A stretch of 64,000 nucleotides of DNA from Micromonospora sp. KC723 (GCF_004348595.1 NZ_SMKD01000002.1:1-64000), one strand, 5' to 3'. Counted from the first letter of the stretch, positions 52,000 to 60,824 are shown. Numbers and translations are program-made. The notes: a model not told the origin generated them from the sequence alone.

Positions 52000-53280
52000 G
52001 TGACCTGCATGTTCTCAGCAGCACCGGGACGGCTGATGCCCGGCCCCTACCGCTCCCTGTTCGCCGACCGCGCCTTTCGGCGGCTAATGCCGGTCTTCGC
52101 GTTGTCTGACCTGGGCGATGGCATGACCGTCGTCGCCATTGCGTGGCTCGCGTTCGCGCTGGGGCCCGACGGCGGCCAAGGCGCGCTGGCGGGCGTCGCT
52201 GTCGCCGCCTACGTCCTGCCCGGCGCCCTCGGCGCACTGGTTCTGGGCCGATGGATGCGGCGGCTTCCGGCACAGCGGCTCCTGGTCACTGACTCCGCGC
52301 TACGGGCCGTGCTGCTGGGGGCGGTCCCGGTCGCGCACGTGGCGGGAGTGCTCACGCCGGCCGTGTACGTCGGGCTCCTGGGTGCCTCCTCGCTGCTACA
52401 CGCCTGGGGCAAGGCCGGCAAGCATGCCCTGTTCGCTCCTCTGCTTACCGACGACCAGCGTCTGACGGCCAACAGCATGCTCAGCACCAGTTTGTGGAGC
52501 GCGATGATCGCTGGCCCCGCTCTCGCGGGCCTGCTCGTGGGAGTGGTGTCCCCGGTATGGATCATCGGCTTGGACGCTGCCACGTTCGCCGTGCTCGCCT
52601 TCCAGACCAACCGCATCAACCTGCCCTGTTCACCGGAATCAGGGCCGGTGGCCAGCGGCACACGGCAAGGGCTGACTGTTCTGCGGCGTCAGCCGGAACT
52701 CCTCGGCCTGCTCGTCGTCACCTGGGTGTTCAACCTCGCTTTCGGCCCCGTCAAAGTCGCCCTTCCGTTGTTCGTCTCCGACAACCTCGATGCCGGCGCG
52801 GGGCTGCTCGGTGCCTACTGGGCCGCATTCGGGATCGGAGCCGTCATCGGCGCTCTGGCGCTAGGCACGGCCAGACAGCTTCCCCTGTGGCCAGCCATGC
52901 TCGGCATCATCGCGGGTCACGGCGTCGGAATGCTCCCCTTCGCCATCACGCACACCGCCGTCCCTTCCCTGATCGGCTTCGTTTTCGCCGGACTCGTCTA
53001 CGGCCCCTACTCCGCACTCTCCTTCACCCTGATTCAGGACCGCGCGCCCGCCGACTCGCTCACCACGGTTCTGGCTGCACGCAGCGCCGTACTCCTGACA
53101 GCCTCCCCCCTTGGAGCGGCGCTCGGAGGCTTCCTCCTCGACCGGACCAGTGCCCCCGCTCTCCTCGTCGGATGCGGTGCACTGATGATCCTCCTCGTTC
53201 CCACCAGCGCCGCCGCATTGAAGCTCTACGGAAATCACCGACGCTGGCATCACCCCCCACACCGAAGCGGTGCCGTTTGA
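52000..53280 (+). CDS. MFS exporter, SoxR-type regulated
   Basis: A protein of up to 426 residues with about 12 membrane helices, of the type with FADRAFRRLMPVFALSDLGDGMTVVAIAWLAFAL at the N-terminus (multidrug/macrolide-efflux-like MFS). Repeated Gly/Ala-rich helices and short loops continue to the end, ending in a basic tail. The GTG at 52000 follows AGGA, but with the transcription start expected near 52007, ATG 52009 or 52036 may be the real start. It probably exports the redox-active compound sensed by the divergent regulator. Confidence 0.82.
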   Translation: MTCMFSAAPGRLMPGPYRSLFADRAFRRLMPVFALSDLGDGMTVVAIAWLAFALGPDGGQGALAGVAVAAYVLPGALGALVLGRWMRRLPAQRLLVTDSALRAVLLGAVPVAHVAGVLTPAVYVGLLGASSLLHAWGKAGKHALFAPLLTDDQRLTANSMLSTSLWSAMIAGPALAGLLVGVVSPVWIIGLDAATFAVLAFQTNRINLPCSPESGPVASGTRQGLTVLRRQPELLGLLVVTWVFNLAFGPVKVALPLFVSDNLDAGAGLLGAYWAAFGIGAVIGALALGTARQLPLWPAMLGIIAGHGVGMLPFAITHTAVPSLIGFVFAGLVYGPYSALSFTLIQDRAPADSLTTVLAARSAVLLTASPLGAALGGFLLDRTSAPALLVGCGALMILLVPTSAAALKLYGNHRRWHHPPHRSGAV

Positions 53281-53539
53281 ACGGTGTGCGCACGCTGCCA
53301 CGGGCGCCTTGGTAGCCCTAATGGGTTCAGAGCGGGTTGGCTCTTGCCGCGACTCCTTTGGTATCCCCGGCACTCGATGCCTTTCGATAAGCGGGAGCTG
53401 CTGCGTGGCTCTGCAGGATCGTGTCCGCTTGGATCGGTTCGTGGTTCGAGCCCGCCAGCACGGAGCATCCCTTGGTCATCCGGGGCCAACGAGCCCTCGA
53501 CGCAAAGACGGGGAGCCGTGCAGGTCGTTGGGATCAAGG
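53281..53539. other. Short region without a supported gene
   Basis: No family-like frame was found between the MFS gene and the IS110 remnant. Confidence 0.3.
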
Positions 53540-53760
53540 ACGGCTCATCGGATGTCAGGCCCTCGAGCCTTTCCATTAGGGCGCCCGGCTACTCGGTGAG
53601 ATCGGTGACGACCGGACCCGTTTCGCCGATGGGCGATCGTTGAAGGCCTTCGCCGGCGCGGCACCGGTAACCCGTGCTTCCGGCCGCAGCCTGGTCGTAT
53701 CGCAACGCCGGATCAAGAACGACCGACTCGCCGCGGTCGGGCCTCAAGTGGCTGTGACCA
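53540..53760 (+). pseudogene. IS110-family transposase C-terminal remnant
   Basis: LLGEIGDDRTRFADGRSLKAFAGAAPVTRASGRSLVVSQRRIKNDRLAAVG is the conserved transposase-IS116/IS110/IS902 segment with its AG.AP.TRASG motif. Text before and after cannot be read, so only this piece is left. Confidence 0.7.
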
Positions 53761-53772
53761 GGGGCACTACCG

Positions 53773-54312
53773 TCAGGTTCCCGCCGCATAACACCGGACG
53801 GCGACCTTCTGCTCCGGGCTCCACTGCTGTTCGACTGTGGCCAGCAGCTGCCAGCCGAGCCTCTCGTGCAGAGCCGCCGCCGCAGTGTCAGAAGCCACCA
53901 CGTCGAGCACTGGATGCAAACCGCGATTCTGTGCTTCTTTGACAGCCTGCGCCATCAGCAGCGCACCGATCCCATGGCCGCGGGCCGACGGAGCGACGAA
54001 CAGTCGGTTGACCACCGCAGTCGCGTCGATACTCACACCTGCACGAGCGCCCCACAGCCCAGGTGCGGCGTCTCCCGCGTCGCTTCGGGACAAGCCGATA
54101 TGGCCGGCTACGCGGCCATCCAGTTCCGCCACCCAGGAGGCGATGAGCGATGGCGGCGTGAGCCATGCGTCCGGAAAATCGGGCCAGTTCACCGGATAAC
54201 CGTCGCGCTCATGGACCTCTGCCAGCACCAGCACACAGTCACTGAGGTCGCGATCAGACCGCTGTCGGACACTCGGGGTTAGGTCCGCGCCGGACACGTT
54301 CTCGCCCTTCAC
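53773..54312 (-). CDS. GNAT-family N-acetyltransferase
   Basis: A 179-residue acetyltransferase. VLVLAEVHERDGYPVNWPDFPDAWL is the N-terminal part and SWVAELDGRVAGHIGLSR the central strands. VNRLFVAPSARGHGIGALLMAQAVKEAQNRG contains the acetyl-CoA loop R-x-x-G-x-G, and LHERLGWQLLATVEQQW closes the fold. GTG start is uncertain. Substrate unknown. Confidence 0.85.
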   Translation of the reverse strand: MKGENVSGADLTPSVRQRSDRDLSDCVLVLAEVHERDGYPVNWPDFPDAWLTPPSLIASWVAELDGRVAGHIGLSRSDAGDAAPGLWGARAGVSIDATAVVNRLFVAPSARGHGIGALLMAQAVKEAQNRGLHPVLDVVASDTAAAALHERLGWQLLATVEQQWSPEQKVAVRCYAAGT

Positions 54313-54615
54313 TGCGGCATGAAAACATAGCCCAAGGCCCGTGGCCAGCGACTTTCACAACAGACCCTAGTCGAACATGTCGATGCGGCGGCCTGACCGA
54401 TGACCGTCTACGACGTCTACGGCACCGCGTCCACGCCTGCCCAGAGCTGGCCGGCATCCTCGCTGACCGCCTCGGGCCGACCTTGTTCGCTGCCAGCCTT
54501 GGGTGGCGGAGGGTTCCGAGACCGCGACGGTTTCGGGGCGACGCCGTCGGGCACGAACGGGTCGCGATGATGGCGGCGGCCCCGCGAGTGTTGCGGAGGT
54601 TATGTCGCCCTCGAC
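54313..54615. other. Region without a supported gene
   Basis: Frames here (for example ELAGILADRLGPTLFAASLG on the plus strand) are short and unassigned. The promoter of the hydrolase lies at its end. Confidence 0.3.
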
Positions 54616-54640
54616 GGTTGACCCTGACGCAGCGTCAACC
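54616..54640 (+). promoter_or_regulatory. MerR-type operator/promoter
   Basis: GGTTGAC (54616-54622) and GTCAACC (54634-54640) flank the inner palindrome TGACGCAGCGTCA (54625-54637). The TTGACC acts as -35. Nested dyads between -35 and a -10 placed 19 bases later are the pattern of MerR-type promoters. The MerR gene two positions downstream is the likely regulator. Confidence 0.65.
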
Positions 54641-54656
54641 TTTCAGCATGGTTGAC

Positions 54657-55559
54657 ATGACTACGAGAACCAGTGCGATCGAGGTAACCGGACCCGGCAA
54701 GTCCTACAGCGCCGATCGTAAGAGGGCCGACGGAAGCCGTGGGACGATGCGGCAGTTCACGGTTCACCACGATGATGTCACGATCCCGATCTATCGCGGC
54801 GGACAGGGACGACCGCTGGTCCTGTGCCCCGGGCTGAACTCGACACACGCGGATCTGCATGAGCTGATTGAGCTGCTGCAGCGCGACTACGACGTGGTGA
54901 CCTTCGACCTGCGGGGCCACGGCCTCGCCTCGGCCGCCGACCGGTACTCCTTCAAGGCGTTCCTCAGCGATCTCGTCGCCGTGATGGCGGAACTGGGACA
55001 CCTCGACCTGCCCGCGGCACCCGTGCTTGTGGGGTACTCGCTCGGTGCGGACCTGGCCGTGCACTATGCCTCCGAGCACCCAGGCACCGTCGCCGAGCTT
55101 GTTCTCATCGACGGGGCAAACCCGGTGCCTGAACCATTCATTACCGAGGCTCTCGCGCCGCAGTTCCGCGCAATGTGGGAAGACCTGACGATGCAGCAGG
55201 AGGCCGTGCGGGGCACCGCGCGTCAGGTGCTGCTCACTGCCGAGGAGATTCTCGACCTGAACATCGAGATCGATGCGGTGCGGTCGGGGATCCTTGATCG
55301 GTACAGAAAGATCGACCAGCCGATCAGCATGATCATGTCGACCTCGATGGCCGGTGACAGCGGCGAAGGGCATGCGCTGAGGCTCAATCAGAACTGGCGG
55401 GCCGGCGTCGAGCGGCTTGTCCGCGAGCAGCCGCAGATCACCACGTCCTGGCTCGATGCCGACCACCGGCTGGTCTTCACTCGCGCCCCGGAAATTGCCC
55501 GAATCATCCGGAGTGCACACAGCGCAGCGGGCGAGGCCGACTCGATGAACACGCCGTAG
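54657..55559 (+). CDS. Alpha/beta hydrolase with odd N-terminal leader
   Basis: The hydrolase proper starts about MRQFTVHHDDVTIPIYRGG (54747). It has PLVLCPGLNSTHADL, VVTFDLRGHG, the nucleophile elbow VGYSLGADLAVHYA and a DADHRLVF His, so the triad is complete. The first 30 residues, MTTRTSAIEVTGPGKSYSADRK, instead look like the start of an ABC-transporter ATPase (AIEVTGLRKSYGD), as if the promoter and first codons of such a gene had been joined to a hydrolase. ATG 54657 fits a leaderless MerR-type promoter; ATG 54747 is the alternative start. Coupled to the MerR gene 12 bases on. Confidence 0.75.
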   Translation: MTTRTSAIEVTGPGKSYSADRKRADGSRGTMRQFTVHHDDVTIPIYRGGQGRPLVLCPGLNSTHADLHELIELLQRDYDVVTFDLRGHGLASAADRYSFKAFLSDLVAVMAELGHLDLPAAPVLVGYSLGADLAVHYASEHPGTVAELVLIDGANPVPEPFITEALAPQFRAMWEDLTMQQEAVRGTARQVLLTAEEILDLNIEIDAVRSGILDRYRKIDQPISMIMSTSMAGDSGEGHALRLNQNWRAGVERLVREQPQITTSWLDADHRLVFTRAPEIARIIRSAHSAAGEADSMNTP

Positions 55560-55571
55560 GAGAATGGTGCG

Positions 55572-56411
55572 ATGCTGACCATCGGTGAGCTGGCGTCGTA
55601 CGCCGGAGTGACGGTACGCGCTGTGCGGCACTATCACGCCAAGGGATTGCTGCCAGAGCCCGAGCGGGACCACTCCGGCTACCGCAGGTACGACGCCGGC
55701 GCCGTGGTCGAGCTGATCAAAATCCGGATCCTCGCTGAGGCCGGGGTCCCGCTGGCGCGGGTGCGGGAGCTGCTACAGGCGGACGAGGTGGAGTTCGCCG
55801 CAGCGGTTGGCGATATCGACAGCCGGCTGCGGGCCGAGATCCGGCAGCGGCAGCGGCACCGGGCGCAGATTGCCCGGCTCGCCGCTGGGGACAACCTGGC
55901 GCTGCCCCCGGCGGTGGTCGAGTATCTCGACCGATTGCGGGCGTTCGGAGTCGACGAACGGATGGTCCAAGCCGAACGCGACGGCTGGATCCTGCTGGCC
56001 GCGCACTCACCCGAGCGGGTCCCCGAGTGGATAGCACGAAAGCGGGAGCAGCTCGCCGACCCGCAGCTCACGGACTTCTTTCTCACCCTGAGTCAGGCTC
56101 TCGACCGGACCGCCGACGACCCACCGTTGGTCGAGCTAGCCGAAAAACTAGCCGCCTACCTCACGCGGTTGGCTGAAGAAGAGGGCGAGGACTACGTTGA
56201 CGACACCGACATCGAGCCACCGCTGGTCAAGCTGATGGACGAACTGGCGTTCGACACTGTGCCGGGGGCCCGTCGGCTGATCGAGTTGCTGAGGAAACGA
56301 GGTTGGACCGGCTGGACCAAGCTTGAGCGCATGAACCGAGCACGGGGTGCCGCCGAGACACCCCATGAAGCCCGTGCGGTGCAGCGGTCCCAGAACCGGA
56401 TGCGCGCTTAA
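55572..56411 (+). CDS. MerR-family regulator with long C-terminal domain
   Basis: A 279-residue regulator. MLTIGELASYAGVTVRAVRHYHAKGLLPEPERDHSGYRRYDAGAVVELIKIRILAEAGVPLARVRELL is a canonical MerR DNA-binding domain. A coiled-coil linker (EIRQRQRHRAQIARLA) leads to a helical sensor of about 170 residues, rich in acidic residues near LAEEEGEDYVDDTDIE. TAGGAG precedes the ATG. It should control the dyad promoter upstream of the hydrolase. Confidence 0.9.
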   Translation: MLTIGELASYAGVTVRAVRHYHAKGLLPEPERDHSGYRRYDAGAVVELIKIRILAEAGVPLARVRELLQADEVEFAAAVGDIDSRLRAEIRQRQRHRAQIARLAAGDNLALPPAVVEYLDRLRAFGVDERMVQAERDGWILLAAHSPERVPEWIARKREQLADPQLTDFFLTLSQALDRTADDPPLVELAEKLAAYLTRLAEEEGEDYVDDTDIEPPLVKLMDELAFDTVPGARRLIELLRKRGWTGWTKLERMNRARGAAETPHEARAVQRSQNRMRA

Positions 56412-56439
56412 CCCCACGCCGGAACCGTCCACAACTCTT

Positions 56440-56867
56440 GACAATTCCTCCCGGCCGGCGGCGTCCGCGATGACCTGCACGTTCATGCCGTGGCGTGTGT
56501 GTTTGCCGCAGTAGTAGGGCTTCTGCTCGGCGATCCGGTCGATCGGGATCAGCGTGCCGTCCAGGATCGCGTACGCCAGCAGCCGGATGTGTCGCATCGC
56601 GGTGTCCAGGTCGCCGGCTGCCGAGTTGGGCAGGGCTATCGCTTCCTGGACGTAGCGCCAGGCGGTGGCGACGCCGATCTCGAAGCCGGCCGCGAGCCGG
56701 GAGCAGGTGTCGCCGTTACGCAGATGGGCCAGAGCGAGCAACGCCTGCCGGCCGGGGCCGAGACGCCGGCACCGGGTCGGTGCTGCTGACGGTGGCCGCG
56801 GTTGCGTTCGGCGAGGTGGTTCAGGATCCGGCTGGACAACGGGGATCATGGCGGGGTGGGACAGCAT
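56440..56867 (-). pseudogene. IS5-type (DDE) transposase remnant
   Basis: On the minus strand RRLGPGRQALLALAHLRNGDTCSRLAAGFEIGVATAWRYVQEAIAL leads to AMRHIRLLAYAILDGTLIPIDRIAEQKPYYCGKHTRHGMNVQVIAD, holding the first catalytic Asp (DGT). RILNHLAERNRGHR in another frame is the N-terminal piece. The text is cut at DAAGREE where the MerR 3' end begins, so about half is missing. Confidence 0.8.
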
Positions 56868-57345
56868 GCCGAGGCTCCCGGTCGCGGCTTCGAATCTCGG
56901 TCGACACCTGTCCTACCCGGAGCCTCGCACCCATCGATCACCGGACCCGCCACACCCGTCCTGAGCCGCAAGACCAGCCTGGAAAGGCTCAGGACGAGCG
57001 GGACGCCGACCAGCACTCGGCCGCCTACGGCCTGGGCGTCGCCACCGACCAGCTCCCGATCGCTCGGGATGTCCTCATGCGCGAAACCGCTCGCCTGTAT
57101 TGAAACAGCAGGAAACATCCTCGGAAACGATCGCCGCATACTGCGACGTATTAACGACTCAGGACACCAGGCACCGCCGCCTTTGGCCGCGGACGCGACA
57201 ACCTGGTCCGAGAGTTTCGACCAGGCAGCTCTGCGCGGCGGCGCTGCCGCTACGGCGGCGTCCGGGTCGACCTCAGCGCCAGGGCCGCGGCCGCTGTCGC
57301 CGTGGGCAGCGCCCTGGATAGGGTGCCCGCCGAGTCGAACAGCCT
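56868..57345. other. Region without a supported gene
   Basis: Frames in this stretch are short and no family was recognised. It may be the decayed flank of the transposase remnant. Confidence 0.3.
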
Positions 57346-57708
57346 TCACGACTGCGTCGGTGAGGTGGCGTTGGCGAGGAGATCGGTGAGGGCGGCCCTG
57401 GCGTTCTGGAGTGTGAAGATTCTGCCGTCCAAGCGTCGAAGCTGTTCCTGCAGTGTCGGCGCCGCACAGTGCTCCAGTTCCGGGCCGGGGCCTTGGACGC
57501 AGGGCAGTACGTCACGGATGACGTTGGTCGGTAAACCTGCGGCGAGCAGGGCTCGGATGTGACCAACCACGACGGGGGCGTCAGCGTCATAGCGACGGTG
57601 ACCGCCGCCGATCCGGTGGGAAGTGAGCAGTCCCTGCTCCTCGTAGTAGCGCAGTAGTCGGGGGCTCACGCCGCTCAGGCGCGCCAAGTCTCCGATCCTC
57701 ATGGTCAT
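57346..57708 (-). CDS. MerR-family regulator, short
   Basis: A 120-residue MerR protein: MRIGDLARLSGVSPRLLRYYEEQGLLTSHRIGGGHRRYDADAPVVVGHIRALLAAGLPTNVIRDVLPCV, then an HCAAP piece and the coiled coil LQEQLRRLDGRIFTLQNARAALTDLLA. The two Cys residues (CVQG, HCAAP) might bind metal or sense redox but the pattern is not diagnostic. Divergent from the class IV aminotransferase; a MerR-type promoter lies between. Confidence 0.88.
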   Translation of the reverse strand: MTMRIGDLARLSGVSPRLLRYYEEQGLLTSHRIGGGHRRYDADAPVVVGHIRALLAAGLPTNVIRDVLPCVQGPGPELEHCAAPTLQEQLRRLDGRIFTLQNARAALTDLLANATSPTQS

Positions 57709-57728
57709 GTGATAACCCTCATCCGTGC

Positions 57729-57760
57729 TTGAATCTCACACTGGTGTCAACTTCTACGTT
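57729..57760 (+). promoter_or_regulatory. MerR-type promoter of the aminotransferase gene
   Basis: TTGAAT (57729-57734) and TACGTT (57755-57760) are separated by 20 bases, the over-long spacing that MerR proteins correct. The spacer carries an imperfect dyad (CACACTGGTGTC). The ATG lies seven bases after the -10, so the message is probably leaderless. Confidence 0.5.
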
Positions 57761-57766
57761 ACTGGT

Positions 57767-58570
57767 ATGTCTTCGTTTGTTGTGCACCGTAATGGCCGGG
57801 CGGCAACCGCCGAGGAGCTTGCGCCCCTTGCCTTCGCGGGCTACGCCCACTTCACCGCGATGCAGGTACGTGGGGGCAGGGTCCGGGGTATCGACCTGCA
57901 TTTGGAACGGTTGCGGCGGGCGTCGGTCGAGTTGTTCGGTCAGGCGTTGCCGGACAACCGGGTGCGGACCCACCTGCGAGCGGCGCTGGAGGCCGGTCCG
58001 GACGACATGTCGTTGCTGGCTACGGTGTACTCGTCGGCGGGCGAATTCACCCTGGCTCGGCCCGATGTCGAGCCGGAGGTACTGGTACGCACAGGACCGG
58101 CCGCGTCCGGCCCGCAGGGCCCGCTGGCCCTCGCGGCCGTCGAGCACGAACGGTTCTTTCCGGCCGTGAAGCATGTCGGCGAGCCGGCCAAGACGTACCT
58201 CCTTCGACGGGCCGCGGGAGAAGGTTTCGACGACGTCGCCTTCGTCGACGGCCGGGGTCGGCTCAGCGAGGGATCGATCTGGAACCTGGCGTTCTGGGAC
58301 GGCACCACCGTGGTGTGGCCCGAAGCCGGCATGCTGAGCGGGACCACGATGGGCATCGTCCGCCGACAGCTGGACCATCTCGGTGTGCCCCAACGCGTCC
58401 AGACAGTCACCCTTGCCGACCTGCCGGCACTCGCCGGAGCGGTGGTCATGAACTCATGGACACCCGGCGTGGCAGTACACCGGATCGGCGCGGTGCCCCT
58501 GCCTGATGCGCCGTCCTTCGTCGAGTTACTTCATCGCGCCTACCAGGCCGAGCCGCTCATCTCACCATGA
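57767..58570 (+). CDS. Class IV PLP aminotransferase
   Basis: A 267-residue protein of the branched-chain/4-amino-4-deoxychorismate-lyase fold type. HLERLRRASVELFG is the N-terminal motif. The PLP Lys is probably in VGEPAKTYLLRRAAGEGFDDVAFVD, and LSEGSIWNLAFWDG and SGTTMGIVRRQLDHLGV bind the cofactor phosphate. It transfers amino groups or lyses an amino acid derivative; exact substrate unknown. A divergent MerR regulator controls it. The ATG lies without a ribosome binding site. Confidence 0.85.
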   Translation: MSSFVVHRNGRAATAEELAPLAFAGYAHFTAMQVRGGRVRGIDLHLERLRRASVELFGQALPDNRVRTHLRAALEAGPDDMSLLATVYSSAGEFTLARPDVEPEVLVRTGPAASGPQGPLALAAVEHERFFPAVKHVGEPAKTYLLRRAAGEGFDDVAFVDGRGRLSEGSIWNLAFWDGTTVVWPEAGMLSGTTMGIVRRQLDHLGVPQRVQTVTLADLPALAGAVVMNSWTPGVAVHRIGAVPLPDAPSFVELLHRAYQAEPLISP

Positions 58571-58692
58571 GCCCATACCCCCCACCCGCAAGCTGCGACC
58601 CCCTCTCGTCCAGTTGGAAAGTGAGATCACCCGCGCCGGGACGCCGGGACGGGAAGGTTCTGCGCTGGGGATTCGAGGCGGAGCGGAAAGCC

Positions 58693-58863
58693 ATGGCCAT
58701 CGTTGATCATCTTCTGTGCGCTGAAACTGAGGGCAAGTGGCACGAGCAGATCCTGGAGGCATCTCCGGACGGGCGGTGGCGAGAGCAGTGCCCGGATGAC
58801 CAGGACGAAGAGGCATTACATCTGCGGCAGGACATCACCCGAGCACTCCACAACGTGCGCTGA
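58693..58863 (+). CDS. Small hypothetical protein
   Basis: A 56-residue, strongly acidic frame: AIVDHLLCAETEGKWHEQILEASPDGRWREQCPDDQDEEALHLRQDI. No family recognised. Its start codon follows a GGAGCGG stretch. Low certainty. Confidence 0.35.
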   Translation: MAIVDHLLCAETEGKWHEQILEASPDGRWREQCPDDQDEEALHLRQDITRALHNVR

Positions 58864-59194
58864 CCACCCAAGCCGCTCGCGACCGCCGTCATCCACCGAT
58901 CGGCGTAGCCAAAGCCGCTGGTGGCGACCGTCCACGAGAAGCTGCGCGCTGCGGGCGGCAGCTGCGGACGTCTCTGGGCTGCCAATGAGCGGCGTGCGAT
59001 AGTCGCGGGTGTGACGTTTCCGCCGGAGGTGCTGTCCATTGCCGTCGCGGCCCGCGCCGAGACTTGGGCGCACCTCGAGATGCGCTGGCACACGCGTCCG
59101 ATCCAACCGAACTACGGCAAGCCAGTCGTGAGCGTCGAGTTCGAGTCTTCGGCGTGACTCGCCGAGGTCATGATCTAAGGCACCGGCGAGGGGA
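58864..59194. other. Region without a clear gene
   Basis: A 78-residue frame (58921-59157, MATVHEKLRAAGGSCGRLWAAN...) has some protein-like character but no family and no strong ribosome binding site. I treat it as unproved. Confidence 0.25.
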
Positions 59195-60187
59195 GCTAGT
59201 GCCGCATCAGGCAACGTTTGCCCTGTCGACGACGGCGCGTAGGCGCCGGTCGTCGGCGTGGCGGTTTCGCCAGATGATGTAGCGGCGGTTCATGCTGCCC
59301 TGCTCTTTGTGGCTGGCGTGGTCGGTGCCGTCGAGGGTGAAGTAGCGCAGGGCGGTGAACTGGGCCTCGATGCGGTTCAGCCACGAGGAGTTGGTCGGGG
59401 TGTAGGCGATCTCGACGTTGTTGGCCTCTGCCCAGTCCGCCACCCGGCGGCACTGCTTGATGGTCAGGTGCGGGGAGTAGTTGTCACACACGATCGCCAG
59501 GCGGACTGTCGGCGGGTAGGGGGTGCGCAGGTAGCGGCAGAGTTCCAGGAACTTCGATCAGTTCTTGGTCTTCTTGATGTGGCCGTAGAGCTTGTCCTTG
59601 GCCAGGTTCGTAGGCGGCGAACATGTGCCGCACTCCGTGTGGGCGGTTGTAGGTTGCCCGCCGCCTGCGGCGTGGTTCACGGTCGGGGTCTTTGTGCCTG
59701 CCGCCGAGTTGGGGCCCACTGCCGGCCCGGGTAGTCGGCCAGCGTGGCCAGGCTCCAGGTCGAGAACGGCAGGCCGTGCTCGGCCGGCTTGGACTTGGCG
59801 ATCTTCTTGATCTCCCGGCGCTCAGGCAGGGTGAAGGTCCTCGGCCGCCCGCCTACTTCGGATAGAGCGAGTCGAAGCCGTCAGCGTTGAAGTTGTGGAT
59901 CACATCCCGGACCCGGTCCGCGCTGGTGAACGTCACCTCAGCGATCTTCGCCACGGGCATACTCTGCGCGGTTAACAGCACCATCTGCGCCCGGCGCCAG
60001 GTCACCACCGACCCGGTGCCCCTACGGATGATCCGCAGCAGCCGCCTGCCCTCCGTCGTCATCAATCTCACGGACCCGCATGCGCTCTGCCACACCGGCA
60101 CCGCTTGCCGGACGCGCGCCGCCGAAGTGGAATCCGGACGAGCGCGTCACCTCACCACAGCACAAGGGCCACTGATGCGGCGCTAGC
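59195..60187. mobile_element. IS630-family element, defective, with both ends
   Basis: Terminal inverted repeats GCTAGTGCCGCATCAG (59195-59210) and CTGATGCGGCGCTAGC (60172-60187) match at 15 of 16 positions. CTAG is present at each outer end, consistent with the TA-centred target duplication of IS630 elements. The transposase inside is broken by a stop and a deletion, so the element is about 990 bases and cannot move by itself. Confidence 0.8.
59207..60101 (-). pseudogene. IS630 transposase, broken by stop and deletion
   Basis: The N-terminal part is RIIRRGTGSVVTWRRAQMVLLTAQSMPVAKIAEVTFTSADRVRDVIHNFNADGFDSLYPK, followed by a TAG where relatives read on (GGRPRTFTLPERREIKKIAKSKPAEHGLPFSTWSLA). 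A deletion then removes about 90 residues, joining near PGRQWA. After frameshifts, VCDNYSPHLTIKQCRRVADWAEANNVEIAYTPTNSSWLNRIEAQFTALRYF gives the second half of the DDE core. Clearly inactive. Confidence 0.85.
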
Positions 60188-60824
60188 CGAGATTCAGAAC
60201 CTCATCGTCCGCGTGCGTGCCGAACTCGGCGACGCGCACCTCCGCGATGTGCTCGTACCGGCTGATCCGGTCGGTCCACTCCGCGTCGACGCCGAACGCC
60301 ACCTGAGCGAAGCCCACCCGCCTGACGGCCTCGGTCAGGCCCGGATCGCCAGGCGCCAGCAGCCGCACCGGCGCGTCAAGCGCCACGGTGTGCGGCGGCA
60401 CGAAGTACTCGTCCGGCAAAACGGTGCGCGCATGGACAAGCGCGCCGACAGCGACAACCGAGCCGGCCCCCAACCGTGCGCACTGCAGGACCGTCGCCGC
60501 GGTCGCCACATAGACGCACCTGCCGACCTCGCAGCCCAGCAGCGTGGCATGCGGCCCCACGAAGACGTGGTCGTCGACAAGCACCGGCTGATCGCCGGCG
60601 ACCGCAGACCCACGCAACACTGCGTTCTCGCAGATCACCGCCGCCTCCCCGACCTCGATCCGAGACCCCTCGGCATCGAGCACCGCACCGTACATCACCC
60701 GCGCCCTCGGCCCCACGCGGACATCACCAACGAGCGTGGCCGTCGGGGCAACGTAGGCGGTGGGATGGACCTGCGGTTCATACCCGCGGTGCCGGATGCG
60801 GATTCCCTGCGCTTCAGCGATCAT
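60183..60824 (-). CDS. Gamma-carbonic-anhydrase-like hexapeptide-repeat protein
   Basis: A 213-residue left-handed beta-helix protein. Hexapeptide repeats run from VHPTAYVAPTATLVGDVRVGPRARVMYGAVLDAEG through FVGPHATLLGCEVGRCVYVATAATVLQCARLGAGSVVAVGALV. His residues in DDHVFVGPHATL could bind metal, as in the YrdA/gamma-carbonic-anhydrase group. The C-terminal helix ends VRVAEFGTHADDEVLNLG. Its stop codon is part of the CTAG at the IS630 border, so insertion happened exactly at the 3' end. Confidence 0.85.
   Translation of the reverse strand: MIAEAQGIRIRHRGYEPQVHPTAYVAPTATLVGDVRVGPRARVMYGAVLDAEGSRIEVGEAAVICENAVLRGSAVAGDQPVLVDDHVFVGPHATLLGCEVGRCVYVATAATVLQCARLGAGSVVAVGALVHARTVLPDEYFVPPHTVALDAPVRLLAPGDPGLTEAVRRVGFAQVAFGVDAEWTDRISRYEHIAEVRVAEFGTHADDEVLNLG

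Noticed and set aside
58921..59157. 78-residue plus-strand frame
   Set aside because: No family, no clear ribosome binding site and competing open frames on the other strand; kept only as a note in the gap entry.
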